From: Promethearchaeota archaeon
GTDB lineage: Archaea > Asgardarchaeota > Lokiarchaeia > Sigyniarchaeales > SOKP01
DNA length: 33,796 bases
Direction: 5' to 3'
Assembly (NCBI GenBank): GCA_016839915.1
Contig: JAEOTH010000158.1
Span: 1-33,796 of the forward strand
Below are positions 15,792 through 25,666 of the stretch, piece by piece; the first letter of the stretch is position 1; each line of letters starts with the position of its first letter. The translations under genes and the position numbers were made by a program. The notes beneath the pieces were generated by a model that was not told the origin of the DNA, made no database searches, and saw nothing but the letters and a program-made list of their open reading frames with translations.

Positions 15792-16583
15792 TCATTCACT
15801 CTCTTTTTTTTCCTCTACGGAAGGTGTTTCTTCTTTTTTAGAGGATGGAGTTCTAGTTCTGGATTGTGTTAATTTTTTTACATTAATTCTTTCAGATCTT
15901 TTAATTTCAGATTTTCTGGATCTCGGTACTTCAACTTCAACTATCTCAAACTGATCATCAGGTATTTCTTTATCTACGCCACCTTCAGGAACAGTTATTA
16001 ACTTACTCTTAATTATCACAGAGTTAGATAAGGGATATATTGTTTTTGCGACACGCATAATTTGATTTTGAAATTCACCGTATATCATCCCCGCAATAAA
16101 TTTCTCATGATTTAAACTTCTAGCAAATTCATTTATTATCTCACTCATTATTTTACGAATTAAAATTTGTTGGCTGTTTCGGGCTCTCTTGATAGTAGTA
16201 CATAATAAGGTGACTCGAAATATATATCCATCTTTGGTTTTCAAATTAAGTATTGTTTGAATTTTAGTACTTCCTCTTCCAATCAAGGATCTTATAAAAT
16301 CATTAGTGTACTGATGACCAGTAAAGATGGTATTACACTTCTTTGCTTCTTCATTAACATCACTAATTTGGAATTTTAACTTTAAACCGATATCAGAATA
16401 TTTTCCTGTAAAATCGTATAGAAGACTTTCAATTGTTCTTCCAATTAAAGATTCCTCTAGTCCAATTATCTCCCCAATAGGTTTAAAGTTAAAAGTTTTT
16501 GGCGAAATTGTAGTATACCATTGCTTATCTTTAAAAGTTACTTTTTTTGTTTTTGGTTTTTTTTTCTTTGCTCTTGAACTCAA
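15792..16583 (-). CDS. rps3ae: Ribosomal protein eS1 (S3Ae)
   Basis: Small-subunit ribosomal protein specific to archaea and eukaryotes, located at the mRNA exit region. The 263 residues show the family order: basic N-terminus, KQWYTTISPKTFNFKPIGEI, then GRTIESLLYDFTG, FTGHQYTNDFIRSLIGRGSTK and VTLLCTTIKRARNSQQ. A C-terminal tail of about 45 residues beyond the fold is first basic (RKSEIKRSERINVKK) and then acidic (EEKKESE), longer than in most archaea. The TTG start at 16583 is fixed by a GGAGG seven bases upstream and by the following SSRAKKKKPK typical of eS1. It lies 14 bases downstream of the uS15 stop, in one operon. Confidence 0.96.
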   Translation of the reverse strand: MSSRAKKKKPKTKKVTFKDKQWYTTISPKTFNFKPIGEIIGLEESLIGRTIESLLYDFTGKYSDIGLKLKFQISDVNEEAKKCNTIFTGHQYTNDFIRSLIGRGSTKIQTILNLKTKDGYIFRVTLLCTTIKRARNSQQILIRKIMSEIINEFARSLNHEKFIAGMIYGEFQNQIMRVAKTIYPLSNSVIIKSKLITVPEGGVDKEIPDDQFEIVEVEVPRSRKSEIKRSERINVKKLTQSRTRTPSSKKEETPSVEEKKESE

Positions 16584-16590
16584 TTTAAAA

Positions 16591-16595
16591 CCTCC
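16591..16595 (-). promoter_or_regulatory. Shine-Dalgarno that fixes a TTG start for eS1
   Basis: GGAGG on the minus strand, seven bases before the TTG at 16583. No ATG or GTG is available at this spacing, so the TTG must be the initiation codon. Confidence 0.85.
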
Positions 16596-16597
16596 AT

Positions 16598-17056
16598 TTA
16601 TCTAGCTACCAATGTTCTTATCTTTTCAGGATCATATTTGAAATCAGGAGTTAAAACTTTCTTCTTTTTATAGTATTTTATTAGACGATAGATCTTTGAT
16701 TCTGTTCGATTAAGACCTTTTTTAGCTTCTAAATCTTTATGATTTCCCTCAAGATGTTTTCTAATAGATAAGGCTTTTCTTACTAGGTTTGCAAGTTCTT
16801 CTGGTAGAGGTGCTTTAATCTCATTTTCATTTAGAATCTGAGTTACCTTCTTGCCAGTCACTACTTTGATTAATGGTACTCCTCGTGAATCTCTCATTAT
16901 AGTGCCTATCATAGATTTTGAACGCCCTTTTCTTGCTAATTTAACCACTTCACTTTCAACTTCTTCAGGAGAGAGTTCTACCCATACAGGTTTTTCTAAT
17001 CTAGCTGGACGAGTACTACTCGATTTTCCACGCTTTCTTGAATGCATCCGAGCCAT
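16598..17056 (-). CDS. rps15: Ribosomal protein uS15 (archaeal S15P/S13e)
   Basis: Primary 16S rRNA-binding protein of the small subunit. The 152-residue length and the N-terminal extension MARMHSRKRGKSSSTRPAR are the archaeal/eukaryotic form (bacterial S15 is about 89). Conserved segments: the KLARKGRSKSMIGTIMRDS helix-turn, and the core KHLEGNHKDLEAKKGLNR with the ESKIYRLIKYYKKK helix. ATG start with GGAAG about ten bases upstream. It heads the uS15-eS1 operon and is divergent from the Ham1-type pyrophosphatase gene, an arrangement found across archaea. Confidence 0.97.
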   Translation of the reverse strand: MARMHSRKRGKSSSTRPARLEKPVWVELSPEEVESEVVKLARKGRSKSMIGTIMRDSRGVPLIKVVTGKKVTQILNENEIKAPLPEELANLVRKALSIRKHLEGNHKDLEAKKGLNRTESKIYRLIKYYKKKKVLTPDFKYDPEKIRTLVAR

Positions 17057-17207
17057 TTTTACGTTCTTCCTATTATATTGCAGTTCTTATAAGATTTAAT
17101 ATAAAATAAATAAAGAAGTATACAAAATAAACTTTTGCAATATTACATAAGCTTAAATCTACATTGAACCCGAATATCTAAATAAATCTTAAGCTATTAT
17201 AGTAATT

Positions 17208-17798
17208 ATGACCTCGGATCAAAATATAATTTATTTTGTTACTGGAAATCTCCACAAATTTAATGAGGTGTTAGATCTCTTCAATAAAGAAAAAATTAAT
17301 TTTCTATTAAAACAAATAAATATTGAAACAATTGAAATTCAAGCAGATTCTATTAGAGAAGTGGCTTCATTCAAGTTAAATAGCATTAAAGGGCAAATTA
17401 AAGGTACTTATTTTATAGAAGATGCAGGATTTTTTGTGGATAATCCTCTTAATGGTTTTCCAGGAGTATACTCTTCATATGTCATGAAAACTATTAGGAA
17501 TAAAGGGATACAGAGATTAATAGATGATTTTACTAAAACACAAGCACACTTTACTTCAGTAATAGCCCTTTATTTTCAACCTCTCAATAAGAATTTTTTT
17601 TTTGAAGGGAATGTTTATGGGAAAGTTTCAAAAACAATAAGAGGTTCAGGTGGGTTTGGGTTTGATCCAATTTTTCTTCCTAATATTAAACCGAATAAAA
17701 CATTCGCTGAATTAACAACCACTGAAAAAAATAGAATCTCCCATCGGGGACAAGCTTGGAAAAAATTCTTGACATTTCTTAAGGAAATTAAATATTAA
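17208..17798 (+). CDS. rdgB: XTP/dITP diphosphatase (Ham1/RdgB family)
   Basis: House-cleaning enzyme that hydrolyses ITP, dITP and XTP to monophosphates and pyrophosphate, keeping deaminated purines out of nucleic acids. The 196-residue sequence has the signature order: FVTGNLHKFNEV (N-terminal nucleotide-binding loop), FIEDAGFFVDNPLNGFPG (catalytic acid), YSSYV, GSGGFGFDPIFLP and, near the end, KNRISHRGQAWKKF. Length matches the family. ATG start, no Shine-Dalgarno. It lies divergent to uS15 and ends 16 bases before the convergent ABC permease gene. Confidence 0.96.
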   Translation: MTSDQNIIYFVTGNLHKFNEVLDLFNKEKINFLLKQINIETIEIQADSIREVASFKLNSIKGQIKGTYFIEDAGFFVDNPLNGFPGVYSSYVMKTIRNKGIQRLIDDFTKTQAHFTSVIALYFQPLNKNFFFEGNVYGKVSKTIRGSGGFGFDPIFLPNIKPNKTFAELTTTEKNRISHRGQAWKKFLTFLKEIKY

Positions 17799-17814
17799 AC
17801 ACAAAAATTTCAAT

Positions 17815-20793
17815 TTAAAATGTCTGTCTGAAAATATCCATTATAGACTTCTTGTAAAAGTATTTTATTAAAATTATATATGTTCCTAAAAAGGCAAAAG
17901 AAATTGATAATATGAAGACTCTTGATATACTATCCCACGGGACACTAAAGATAACAGGCATCTCCATCATAAGACCCATTGTAGTCTCAAGTAAATAAGC
18001 AGTAAACGTTCCAATAATTGTTCCCATAACGCCCGCGGAAAGTAATGTAATCATACTTTCAATTAGAAACATATTTCTAACATTTCTAGTTTTCATCCCC
18101 ATAGATCTAAGAATCCCGATTTCAAATTTTCTTTCTAATATGACTGCATACATACTGCTAACTAAACCAAAAATACTAATTATAATTGTGAATGTAAGAA
18201 TCAGTTCCATTAAGAATGATTGCCTTTCAGTCATGGACTTAAAGAAATTAATTTTAGATATCGCATCATCAATAATTATGCTCTTATCTTGATACATCGT
18301 GCGAATATCGTCTTTAGTCTCTTTGATGTTTTCTTCAGTCTTATCAACAAGATTTATAAACATTTTGTCTACTATCATATTAGGTTCTCCAGGGTTCTCA
18401 ATTTTCATCAATCGCATATAATTCTCCAATGAGACCATGATACCTCCACCACTAGCTGCCATTTCACTACTTCGAAAGTTGTAAAATCCAGGAATACCCC
18501 CCGAAATTCCTACTACACGAAATAAGGTGACATTTCCAGGAGCCAGTGGTTTATTTTTATAATCTTCTGGGTTGTAAAATGTTATACGAATATATTCCCC
18601 TACGTCTTTAATTCCTATATAATCTGCTATGGATTTAGCAATAATACAAGTATTATTATAAGCAAATAATTCATTAAATGAATAACCGGAAGAACTACCC
18701 TCACTTTGCCAAATTAATAAATTGTTATCAATTAAATCAATAAAATCTTCATTTACGCCTATAAAACCTGCTTCTACAACATCAAAATCCATCACATCTC
18801 CCGCTGTTGTTTTTAATTTATCATCTTCACTAAAAAATTCAAAGATGTTCATCAATTGTTCAGTAGACTCACCACTAAATCCTACTTGTCCTTCACTAAT
18901 TTCAAAGACGGTTGCTAAAGTGGCTTGAAGATCAAAGGTATTATGAAGAGAAATTGCTAATTTATCTACTCCTGGTAAATTTTCTAATTCCTCAACCATT
19001 TCAAGAGTTAAAGCATTTTCTGGACTATTGAAGTCTTGATTTATTAAAACTAAATCTGATCCATATTGAAATCTCATATTTAAATCCATGGTATTAGATT
19101 GCATTTCAGTTACCCCTGTGATAAAGAAAATGAATGAAAAACTAATGGCAAACATTATTACCGTGCTTGTGTTGCGTCTTCTATACCGCTTTAATGAAAT
19201 TCCTATGATATTCCTGTATTTTTTAATAGTTGGTGAGATAATTCCTAAAAATATCTTTTGGATTAATGGAATTATCCCTATTGATGCAAAAACCAATCCA
19301 ATCACAATTGCAGCAAGTAAGCCAATAAAGAGTCCTGAAGTTAGCATAAAGTCGCCAGTTATAAAAATATTTGGCATTAAAACGAAGACAATCATTCCAA
19401 TCATAGCAATCGCAATACCTGCAAGAAAACTTTTAACATTCATAGTTCCTTCTTTTTTTACTTCCCATCCTTCTTCTTTAGTTTGAAAGGGTGTAATCGA
19501 TTTAATGATGTCTAACTTAGCAGTTTTAAGAGCAGGTAATAATGATATTGCTAAAGATACTAGAGTTCCTATTGAAAACACCATAAGGAGTGTATCTGGT
19601 TGAATAACCCATTCTACCTCAGCAAACTCAAATTGAAATTGATAAAGAGGAAATAGAGTTTGTGCAATTGGTATCATAAATATATTTCCAAGTATCATTC
19701 CAATAATTGATCCAATCAATCCTAACATCAAGCCTTCAAATAAAACCATTTTAATACAATATATTTTCTTACTTCCAACTACTCTAACAACACCAAATTC
19801 TCTAACTCTCTCTTCTACAGAAGTAGATAAAATACTGTTTATTAGAATACCAGTTATAAGTGTGGAAAGAATTGTGATAAACCAAAACATTATTGTTACC
19901 ATCATTAACATAAATTCACCACCTTCAAGTTCCTCTAACTTTGGTAAATTCACAGAAAATTCATTAAGATTTAATCTTTCTTGTATGTTAGAACCGATTT
20001 TTCGAAGTCTCCTGGTAGTTAAATCTAAATTACTCGCATCATAAACAGTTTTAGGATTTTTAATAGTTCCAACAATAAAATTTACCAATCCATCTCGTTC
20101 TAAAAAGGCTTGTGCTTGTTGTAAGCTAACCAGAATCAATGTAGTTTCAAATTGCATGAATTTAAACTCCTGGATACAAATTTCTGCTACAGTGAGATTT
20201 AATTCATAATTTTGATATTCCAATTGAATACTATCACCCCTACTTACGTTAAGGACCTGTGCAGTGTTCCATAATATCACGCACTCTCCATTATTAGGTT
20301 CATCATCATAGATTTCACTAGTTTCACTTCCTTCATCATCAACAATTAATAAGTTTCCTATATTACCGTTTGTAGCTTCTTTTTCAAAATCAAGGCCATA
20401 TAATTGTAAGGAGCCACTTGTGTTAATATTTTCAGAAGAAGTTGTTACTAGCATCATAATACGCGGAAATAATTCATCAACACCTTCAATATCCTTTAAT
20501 TCATTATTAATAATAGTTTCATGAAAGAAAGGATCATAAGTTAAATCCGTTTGAATTGTTCGTGTAATCATAATATCACTCTTACCCGTAGTTGCTGTAA
20601 CATATAACAAGTAGTTATAATTTACAGTATCATTGAGCATTCCGATAGTAGTTAATAAAAATAATGAAATTGCAATACCAGATATTCCAAAAATGGCTTT
20701 TGCTTTATCACGTTTAAGATCTAACCAAGAATGTTTGAAAAATTGTAGATTTATGCGTTTTCTTATTCTATACAATAAATTTCTTAGATCCAT
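17815..20793 (-). CDS. FtsX/MacB-type ABC permease B, ten predicted helices
   Basis: About 992 residues. Membrane helix 1 (GISGIAISLFLLTTIGM) is followed by an extracellular MacB-PCD-like domain of about 240 residues, three helices with the cytoplasmic coupling motif SVEERVREFGVVRVVG, two central helices, another helix, a second ectodomain of about 260 residues, and three closing helices with LERKFEIGILRSMGMK, a second coupling motif. This is the 10-helix, two-FtsX-module plan of YbbP/LolCE-like permeases. The second ectodomain holds SSEMAASGGGIMVS, almost the same as in permease A. ATG at 20793 is preferred; an in-frame TTG at 20802 lacks a Shine-Dalgarno. It is the last gene of the operon, 24 bases after the subtilase stop. 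Probably pairs with the ATPase at the right edge. Confidence 0.9.
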   Translation of the reverse strand: MDLRNLLYRIRKRINLQFFKHSWLDLKRDKAKAIFGISGIAISLFLLTTIGMLNDTVNYNYLLYVTATTGKSDIMITRTIQTDLTYDPFFHETIINNELKDIEGVDELFPRIMMLVTTSSENINTSGSLQLYGLDFEKEATNGNIGNLLIVDDEGSETSEIYDDEPNNGECVILWNTAQVLNVSRGDSIQLEYQNYELNLTVAEICIQEFKFMQFETTLILVSLQQAQAFLERDGLVNFIVGTIKNPKTVYDASNLDLTTRRLRKIGSNIQERLNLNEFSVNLPKLEELEGGEFMLMMVTIMFWFITILSTLITGILINSILSTSVEERVREFGVVRVVGSKKIYCIKMVLFEGLMLGLIGSIIGMILGNIFMIPIAQTLFPLYQFQFEFAEVEWVIQPDTLLMVFSIGTLVSLAISLLPALKTAKLDIIKSITPFQTKEEGWEVKKEGTMNVKSFLAGIAIAMIGMIVFVLMPNIFITGDFMLTSGLFIGLLAAIVIGLVFASIGIIPLIQKIFLGIISPTIKKYRNIIGISLKRYRRRNTSTVIMFAISFSFIFFITGVTEMQSNTMDLNMRFQYGSDLVLINQDFNSPENALTLEMVEELENLPGVDKLAISLHNTFDLQATLATVFEISEGQVGFSGESTEQLMNIFEFFSEDDKLKTTAGDVMDFDVVEAGFIGVNEDFIDLIDNNLLIWQSEGSSSGYSFNELFAYNNTCIIAKSIADYIGIKDVGEYIRITFYNPEDYKNKPLAPGNVTLFRVVGISGGIPGFYNFRSSEMAASGGGIMVSLENYMRLMKIENPGEPNMIVDKMFINLVDKTEENIKETKDDIRTMYQDKSIIIDDAISKINFFKSMTERQSFLMELILTFTIIISIFGLVSSMYAVILERKFEIGILRSMGMKTRNVRNMFLIESMITLLSAGVMGTIIGTFTAYLLETTMGLMMEMPVIFSVPWDSISRVFILSISFAFLGTYIILIKYFYKKSIMDIFRQTF

Positions 20794-20817
20794 ATATCTC
20801 AATTTTCAAATATTATT

Positions 20818-23800
20818 TTACTCGTCTAAAATATTAAATTTCATAGTCTTACTTTTAAACTTTCTTGGAAATTTTCCCTCTTTCGCCAAGATTCCTTGAA
20901 TATCTTCTTTACGGCTTCTAATCAATCTCACTCCTTCACAAGTCTTGTTTTTGCAATAATAATTTTCTCCCGGTTCTTCTTTAAAGAACCACTTTTTACA
21001 ATTTGTACAGTTATATGCAGCATATATTTGATCATGTTCACATATAGGGCAAATTATATCAAATTTTTCCGCTAAAAACCAAGATCTACATGACTTACAA
21101 TACAATGTTAAGGGTCTTTTGAGTTCCTCTTCTTGATCTATTAATTCTATTCGCTTTATTACTTGATCTTTATCAATATCTTTAAGTCTTATTTTTTCGG
21201 CACGGATATTTTTAAGGTTTTCGATCCATACTTTTGCTTTTTTTTCAGAAAAAGCAAATAAACTTATCCCAACTATAATTGCAATACCTATTATGATTAT
21301 ATAAGGCCCCCATATTCTCCACCAGCTTACATTATATACACTAACACTAATGAATGATTCTGCTTTATTTCCTTGTCTATCATAGGCTACAACTCTAATT
21401 TCATATATCCCATCTATATATTGAGCAGTATCCCAATTAAACTCTAAGATACTAATATTACTATTAAACACGAGTTTACTTCTATCGACACTTTTATTAT
21501 TAAGAAATACGTAAATTCTCGACTCGTCTAATTCCACGTTATCTGATATATTTGCTTTTATCATAATTATGGAATTGACAGTTATATCGGGCTCAGGATT
21601 TATTATTTGAATTTCTGGATGTATAAAATCTATTGATTTATCGTACCCTACATAAATATTGGATAACAGCCAACCATATCCTAATCCAATAATATTATCA
21701 TTTGAATGTAGAGTGAACTTTATCATTATATCTTCATTAGAATATTGAGAGATATCAAATTTCTTACTTCCAGAAAGATCTTCTTCATCATAGGTATATT
21801 CTCTGAATATTATCCACGATTCACCAGCATCTTTGGATATTGAAACGATACACTTGTCGAGCTGATCTTCAGGCTCAAAAAATTCATTTTGCAAGGAAAT
21901 TTCATAATCAAATTCAAGATAAATTTTATATTCATGTCCTAAATGTAAAGGACGAGTAATTAAATTACTATCCCAATCTGGGCCATAACCTTGCTCAAAA
22001 CCTCCATATCCCTGACCTATTCCACCATATATGTAACTTTGACTAAGACGAGATATTGGATGCCACGTATTATCTGCTCTGAACCAAGCGGTATTTTCTT
22101 TTGGGTTAGGTGTTCCAGTTACATAATAATCAGATAAGTTTGTATTTGAAAAACTATATCCTATGAATTTGTTATCCTTATAAACATTAAATTGTAAAGG
22201 AATAGGAATGATAAACTCAAATAATGAATTGTTTTCATTAAAGAATTTAGTTGTAATTATATTTTTTCCATCAGAAATATGAAACCTAAATGATTGATTA
22301 GAGATTTCTTCCAATAATAAAGATCTAATGAAAGATGTACCTCTGTCTCCAATAGTATTTGAGCTAACATTCCAATCACCATAAATATTATACATTGTAT
22401 AATTGGAATTATCCATTTCTAAATATACAAATTCAGGATAGTTATTATCCAAATCATAATATTCACAAGAAAAAGTATATTTCTGATATTTCGAATCTTT
22501 GGTTGAAGAAATATCATTATTTATATTAAAATATAATAACGGAGAATTTTCATTAGTATAATTTACAATCGCAAAATAATCTAAAATAAATCCTTTATAA
22601 TTTACTGAATCAAAATCTTCATCGAGAGAAGTTTCGAATCTAAACTGAACAAAATTTCCTATGTATTCGGTTAAATTAATTTCTTCCATAAACCAATCCT
22701 GTTCTATATTAGTATATGTTCTTAGATTTATCCAACCAGTCCAATTTAGATTAATTTGTAAATATAGGAAATCTCCTGAATTGAAACTTTCTCTAAATCC
22801 AATTTTTACGAAAGGTTGAGTATTATTTTTATTTATATTAGTTAGATTGAACAAAGGGCTAATTAAAGAACCATTCGGATATGGATCTTCCGTTACCCTA
22901 ATAGGTTGATAAGTGTAGTTCTTGGGGTGATTATGATAAGTACCAAAATACATAGAATTCCACAAATCTTGATATATTCTTGATCTATTGTCATTAATAT
23001 TATTTTGTGTTAAAACTTCCCATCCGGTTCCAGTATATGTCCAATTACCAATCCCTTCATTAAAATTATGGTAATTTGGAAATTGGATGCTATCAGTTGG
23101 AAATTCGATTGTGATATTCAGGTATCCAGTGTTTGGATATCTTGACCCAAAATTACCATCACTAGCAATAAAAAAATAATGGTATATTCCAGGACTTGGA
23201 AATTGAATGTAATCGCTTACAAATAGTGCTCCATCCGTATAAATATTATCTGGGGCAAAATACTGAGTTAATGTAATGTTTTTTGCCATTTCAACAATAG
23301 AAACATAAACTTCTTGTGGGGGAACATTTGAAGAATCATTATCAAAATATTCAATGTAAAACCTATACTGATCGATACTGTAATTTTTCTTAGGAGCCAT
23401 TCCGGAAAATTCTTGAAGGCTAATGATAGTTGTGTTTTTAGAACCCCCAATATAAATAACTTCAGGCACTTTCAGTTCTGGTTTGAAATTATTAATAACC
23501 GTCGATATATTTAATGTAAAATCACTACTTCCTTCAATTGCCTTGACAATTATAAAACAATTAGTTTGATTATCTTTTGGGGTAAAATAGAAACTATCAA
23601 AATTCCCATACCATTTTCTTGAAGATTGTAGTAGGATTGGTTCACCATATTTATTAGATTCATTTGAAAACAAAAATAAATCAAAATCTGCCCCTAGTTC
23701 AGTAATTGATAAGTTAAAAGAGTATTGGGTATCTTTAATTAGCTTGAGTTGACGAGCAAACACATGAGACCCTAGAGGATTTTCTTGAGAACTTATCAAG

Positions 23801-25653
23801 TTTCCATTTGTTGGATAATTAAGATTAACACTTTTAGTTAAAGCTTCAATAGCGGCCTTAATGTTTAATCGTCCATATCCTTCATGAATGTCTTTTAGCC
23901 CATTTGTTAATGGAGCAAGAGATAAAGCTGGTGAGTAATTGCTCTCATCATTTATAGTAAATGGATCTTCTTCTCTTTCAAGATTGGTTTCAGAAGCCGT
24001 CATTAATAAAATTCCTTTAATAAACTTTACCATTTCTGCTAGATTTAAATTATTCCATTGATTCCAGTTACTCCATTTAGCTTCTATCAAAATATTAATT
24101 GCTGCTGAAACGATTGCTGTTGAAATTGAAGTTCCATAAGAAGCAGTAGCTTTATCGATCTCATCACCAGCCGCAATTATCGAACGATGAGAGGATACCT
24201 TACTACCCCCAGGAGCAACAATGTCCGGTTTAATAATATTATCGATTTCCTTTCCTCTACTACTATAGGAACTGACCTGATCTTTATCATTTATAGCACC
24301 AACTACTATAGCATTTTTGTTTTCTGCTAATCTATTCAAAGAGTCTGAAATTTCAATACCATCATTTCCCGCAGCAATCACTACTAATATACCATTTTCA
24401 ATCACTTCATCTATTACTGTATTTACAGTTAAAAAATCTTCTCCTAAGGTACCAACACTTAAACAAACACTGACTATATGATATTTACTTCTATTTTGGA
24501 TAACACTTGCAAGTGCTGATATTAAATCAGATGTGTAGCCCGTTCCAGATTGATTTAGGATTTTGTAGGCAACTATTTTTGTAGCGTTAGCAATACCAGT
24601 GAAATGGTTTCTATTTAAAGCATATACTTCTGGGAAATAAGATATTTCGGAATTGAATGAAAAAATTGGCTGTGCTTGAAGTAATTTATGGTACTTTAAA
24701 TACACATTATAAACGCCTAAATTATCCAAAGTAAGAGGATGGCTCATTATATAATAATTATCTTGAATCTCATTGTATGAATATTTAACTAGGGTTTCAT
24801 TATAATATAATTCGAACCAAAACTTATCTATTCCATTAACTTCCAAGTTCCATGATGAATTAATTATAATATTTGAACCTGCTTTTGAGGCGTTAAAAGA
24901 GAAAATTTTTATAGTATAATTTTGTGGAGCAGAATATTCATCAAAGAATTCTGTATGTGAATAATTCCCCTTAACTTCAATAATTGAGGGGAAAAACGAA
25001 TCATATTCATCTTGACCTGTGCCAGAAATAATAGAAGAAATTAAAGTTCCATGTCCATTATCATCAGAAATTGGCTGAGTATCTACAAAATTTTGCCACC
25101 CAACAATGTTACCACTTAAATCTAATGAACTATATCCATCAGGAAAGAAATTATGATTAGGATTAACTCCTGTATCAAGAACTGCTATAGAGGAGTCTGT
25201 GTTACCTGTCAGACCGTTCAAATACCAAGTAGAATTAACAGCGCCAGATTGAATAGAAGCGTAATTCAATTGTGCATTTAAAATTTCATTATTTTCTACA
25301 ATAGCATCAGGAAACTCATTTTGAAAGGCAATTTTATTTATTTCAAGGGGCATTATTCCAGCAAATCCTGAAATGGAAGTAAATTGATTGTCCCATTCTT
25401 CCAGGATAGTTCCACCATATAACCCAAAGCTAGTTCTAACCGTATTATTGAATGATGGTTTTTTGAATGACACAATAATGTTTTCATTATAGCTATTTGA
25501 AACTCCTAATCCATCTTCCTTTTGATAGTCTTCTGTTATATCATCAGGTAAATTATTTGATTTTGTTGTGTTATGAAAAATGATACTAAATGAAAATAAT
25601 AGAACCAAAAGCAAAAAAATCGAATTTAACTGTTTATTTCTAATTTTGTACAA
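20818..25653 (-). CDS. Membrane-anchored subtilisin-like protease with cytoplasmic zinc ribbons
   Basis: 1611 residues. Signal peptide (about 1-27), I9-like propeptide (about 55-125, ending near GFAGIMPLEINKI), then an S8 catalytic domain with D160 (AVLDTG), H201 (DNGHGT), N430 (IAAGN) and S509 (YGTSIS), so it should be active. About 140 residues of beta-rich sequence are inserted between the His block and FTGIANATKIVAYKIL. After the protease come a pre-peptidase C-terminal-like segment (DFDLFLFS), two MAM/concanavalin-like domains (about 900-1090 and 1190-1350), an Ig-like domain, one membrane helix (about 1446-1468) and a 140-residue cytoplasmic tail. The tail has two Cys4 clusters: C1519, C1522, C1535, C1538 and C1549, C1552, C1567, C1572. 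Many N-x-S/T sites fit a glycosylated surface protein. TTG start; see the ribosome-binding-site entry. Embedded in the ABC operon. Confidence 0.92.
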   Translation of the reverse strand: MYKIRNKQLNSIFLLLVLLFSFSIIFHNTTKSNNLPDDITEDYQKEDGLGVSNSYNENIIVSFKKPSFNNTVRTSFGLYGGTILEEWDNQFTSISGFAGIMPLEINKIAFQNEFPDAIVENNEILNAQLNYASIQSGAVNSTWYLNGLTGNTDSSIAVLDTGVNPNHNFFPDGYSSLDLSGNIVGWQNFVDTQPISDDNGHGTLISSIISGTGQDEYDSFFPSIIEVKGNYSHTEFFDEYSAPQNYTIKIFSFNASKAGSNIIINSSWNLEVNGIDKFWFELYYNETLVKYSYNEIQDNYYIMSHPLTLDNLGVYNVYLKYHKLLQAQPIFSFNSEISYFPEVYALNRNHFTGIANATKIVAYKILNQSGTGYTSDLISALASVIQNRSKYHIVSVCLSVGTLGEDFLTVNTVIDEVIENGILVVIAAGNDGIEISDSLNRLAENKNAIVVGAINDKDQVSSYSSRGKEIDNIIKPDIVAPGGSKVSSHRSIIAAGDEIDKATASYGTSISTAIVSAAINILIEAKWSNWNQWNNLNLAEMVKFIKGILLMTASETNLEREEDPFTINDESNYSPALSLAPLTNGLKDIHEGYGRLNIKAAIEALTKSVNLNYPTNGNLISSQENPLGSHVFARQLKLIKDTQYSFNLSITELGADFDLFLFSNESNKYGEPILLQSSRKWYGNFDSFYFTPKDNQTNCFIIVKAIEGSSDFTLNISTVINNFKPELKVPEVIYIGGSKNTTIISLQEFSGMAPKKNYSIDQYRFYIEYFDNDSSNVPPQEVYVSIVEMAKNITLTQYFAPDNIYTDGALFVSDYIQFPSPGIYHYFFIASDGNFGSRYPNTGYLNITIEFPTDSIQFPNYHNFNEGIGNWTYTGTGWEVLTQNNINDNRSRIYQDLWNSMYFGTYHNHPKNYTYQPIRVTEDPYPNGSLISPLFNLTNINKNNTQPFVKIGFRESFNSGDFLYLQINLNWTGWINLRTYTNIEQDWFMEEINLTEYIGNFVQFRFETSLDEDFDSVNYKGFILDYFAIVNYTNENSPLLYFNINNDISSTKDSKYQKYTFSCEYYDLDNNYPEFVYLEMDNSNYTMYNIYGDWNVSSNTIGDRGTSFIRSLLLEEISNQSFRFHISDGKNIITTKFFNENNSLFEFIIPIPLQFNVYKDNKFIGYSFSNTNLSDYYVTGTPNPKENTAWFRADNTWHPISRLSQSYIYGGIGQGYGGFEQGYGPDWDSNLITRPLHLGHEYKIYLEFDYEISLQNEFFEPEDQLDKCIVSISKDAGESWIIFREYTYDEEDLSGSKKFDISQYSNEDIMIKFTLHSNDNIIGLGYGWLLSNIYVGYDKSIDFIHPEIQIINPEPDITVNSIIMIKANISDNVELDESRIYVFLNNKSVDRSKLVFNSNISILEFNWDTAQYIDGIYEIRVVAYDRQGNKAESFISVSVYNVSWWRIWGPYIIIIGIAIIVGISLFAFSEKKAKVWIENLKNIRAEKIRLKDIDKDQVIKRIELIDQEEELKRPLTLYCKSCRSWFLAEKFDIICPICEHDQIYAAYNCTNCKKWFFKEEPGENYYCKNKTCEGVRLIRSRKEDIQGILAKEGKFPRKFKSKTMKFNILDE

Positions 25654-25657
25654 CCTC
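25654..25657 (-). promoter_or_regulatory. GAGG directly abutting the subtilase TTG start
   Basis: On the minus strand the sequence reads AATAGAGG then TTG, so the only Shine-Dalgarno-like word has no spacer to the TTG. An in-frame TAG lies six bases before the TTG, so the gene cannot begin further upstream. At the usual spacing (nine bases) the fourth codon is ATT, a rare initiation codon. Either start leaves the signal peptide intact. Confidence 0.45.
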
Positions 25658-25666
25658 TATTTCTTT

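Noticed and set aside
16327-16605. 92-codon plus-strand frame
   Set aside because: Antisense to eS1; a shadow of a ribosomal protein gene.
19088-19486. 132-codon plus-strand frame
   Set aside because: Antisense to permease B membrane helices, which often leave long hydrophobic shadow frames.
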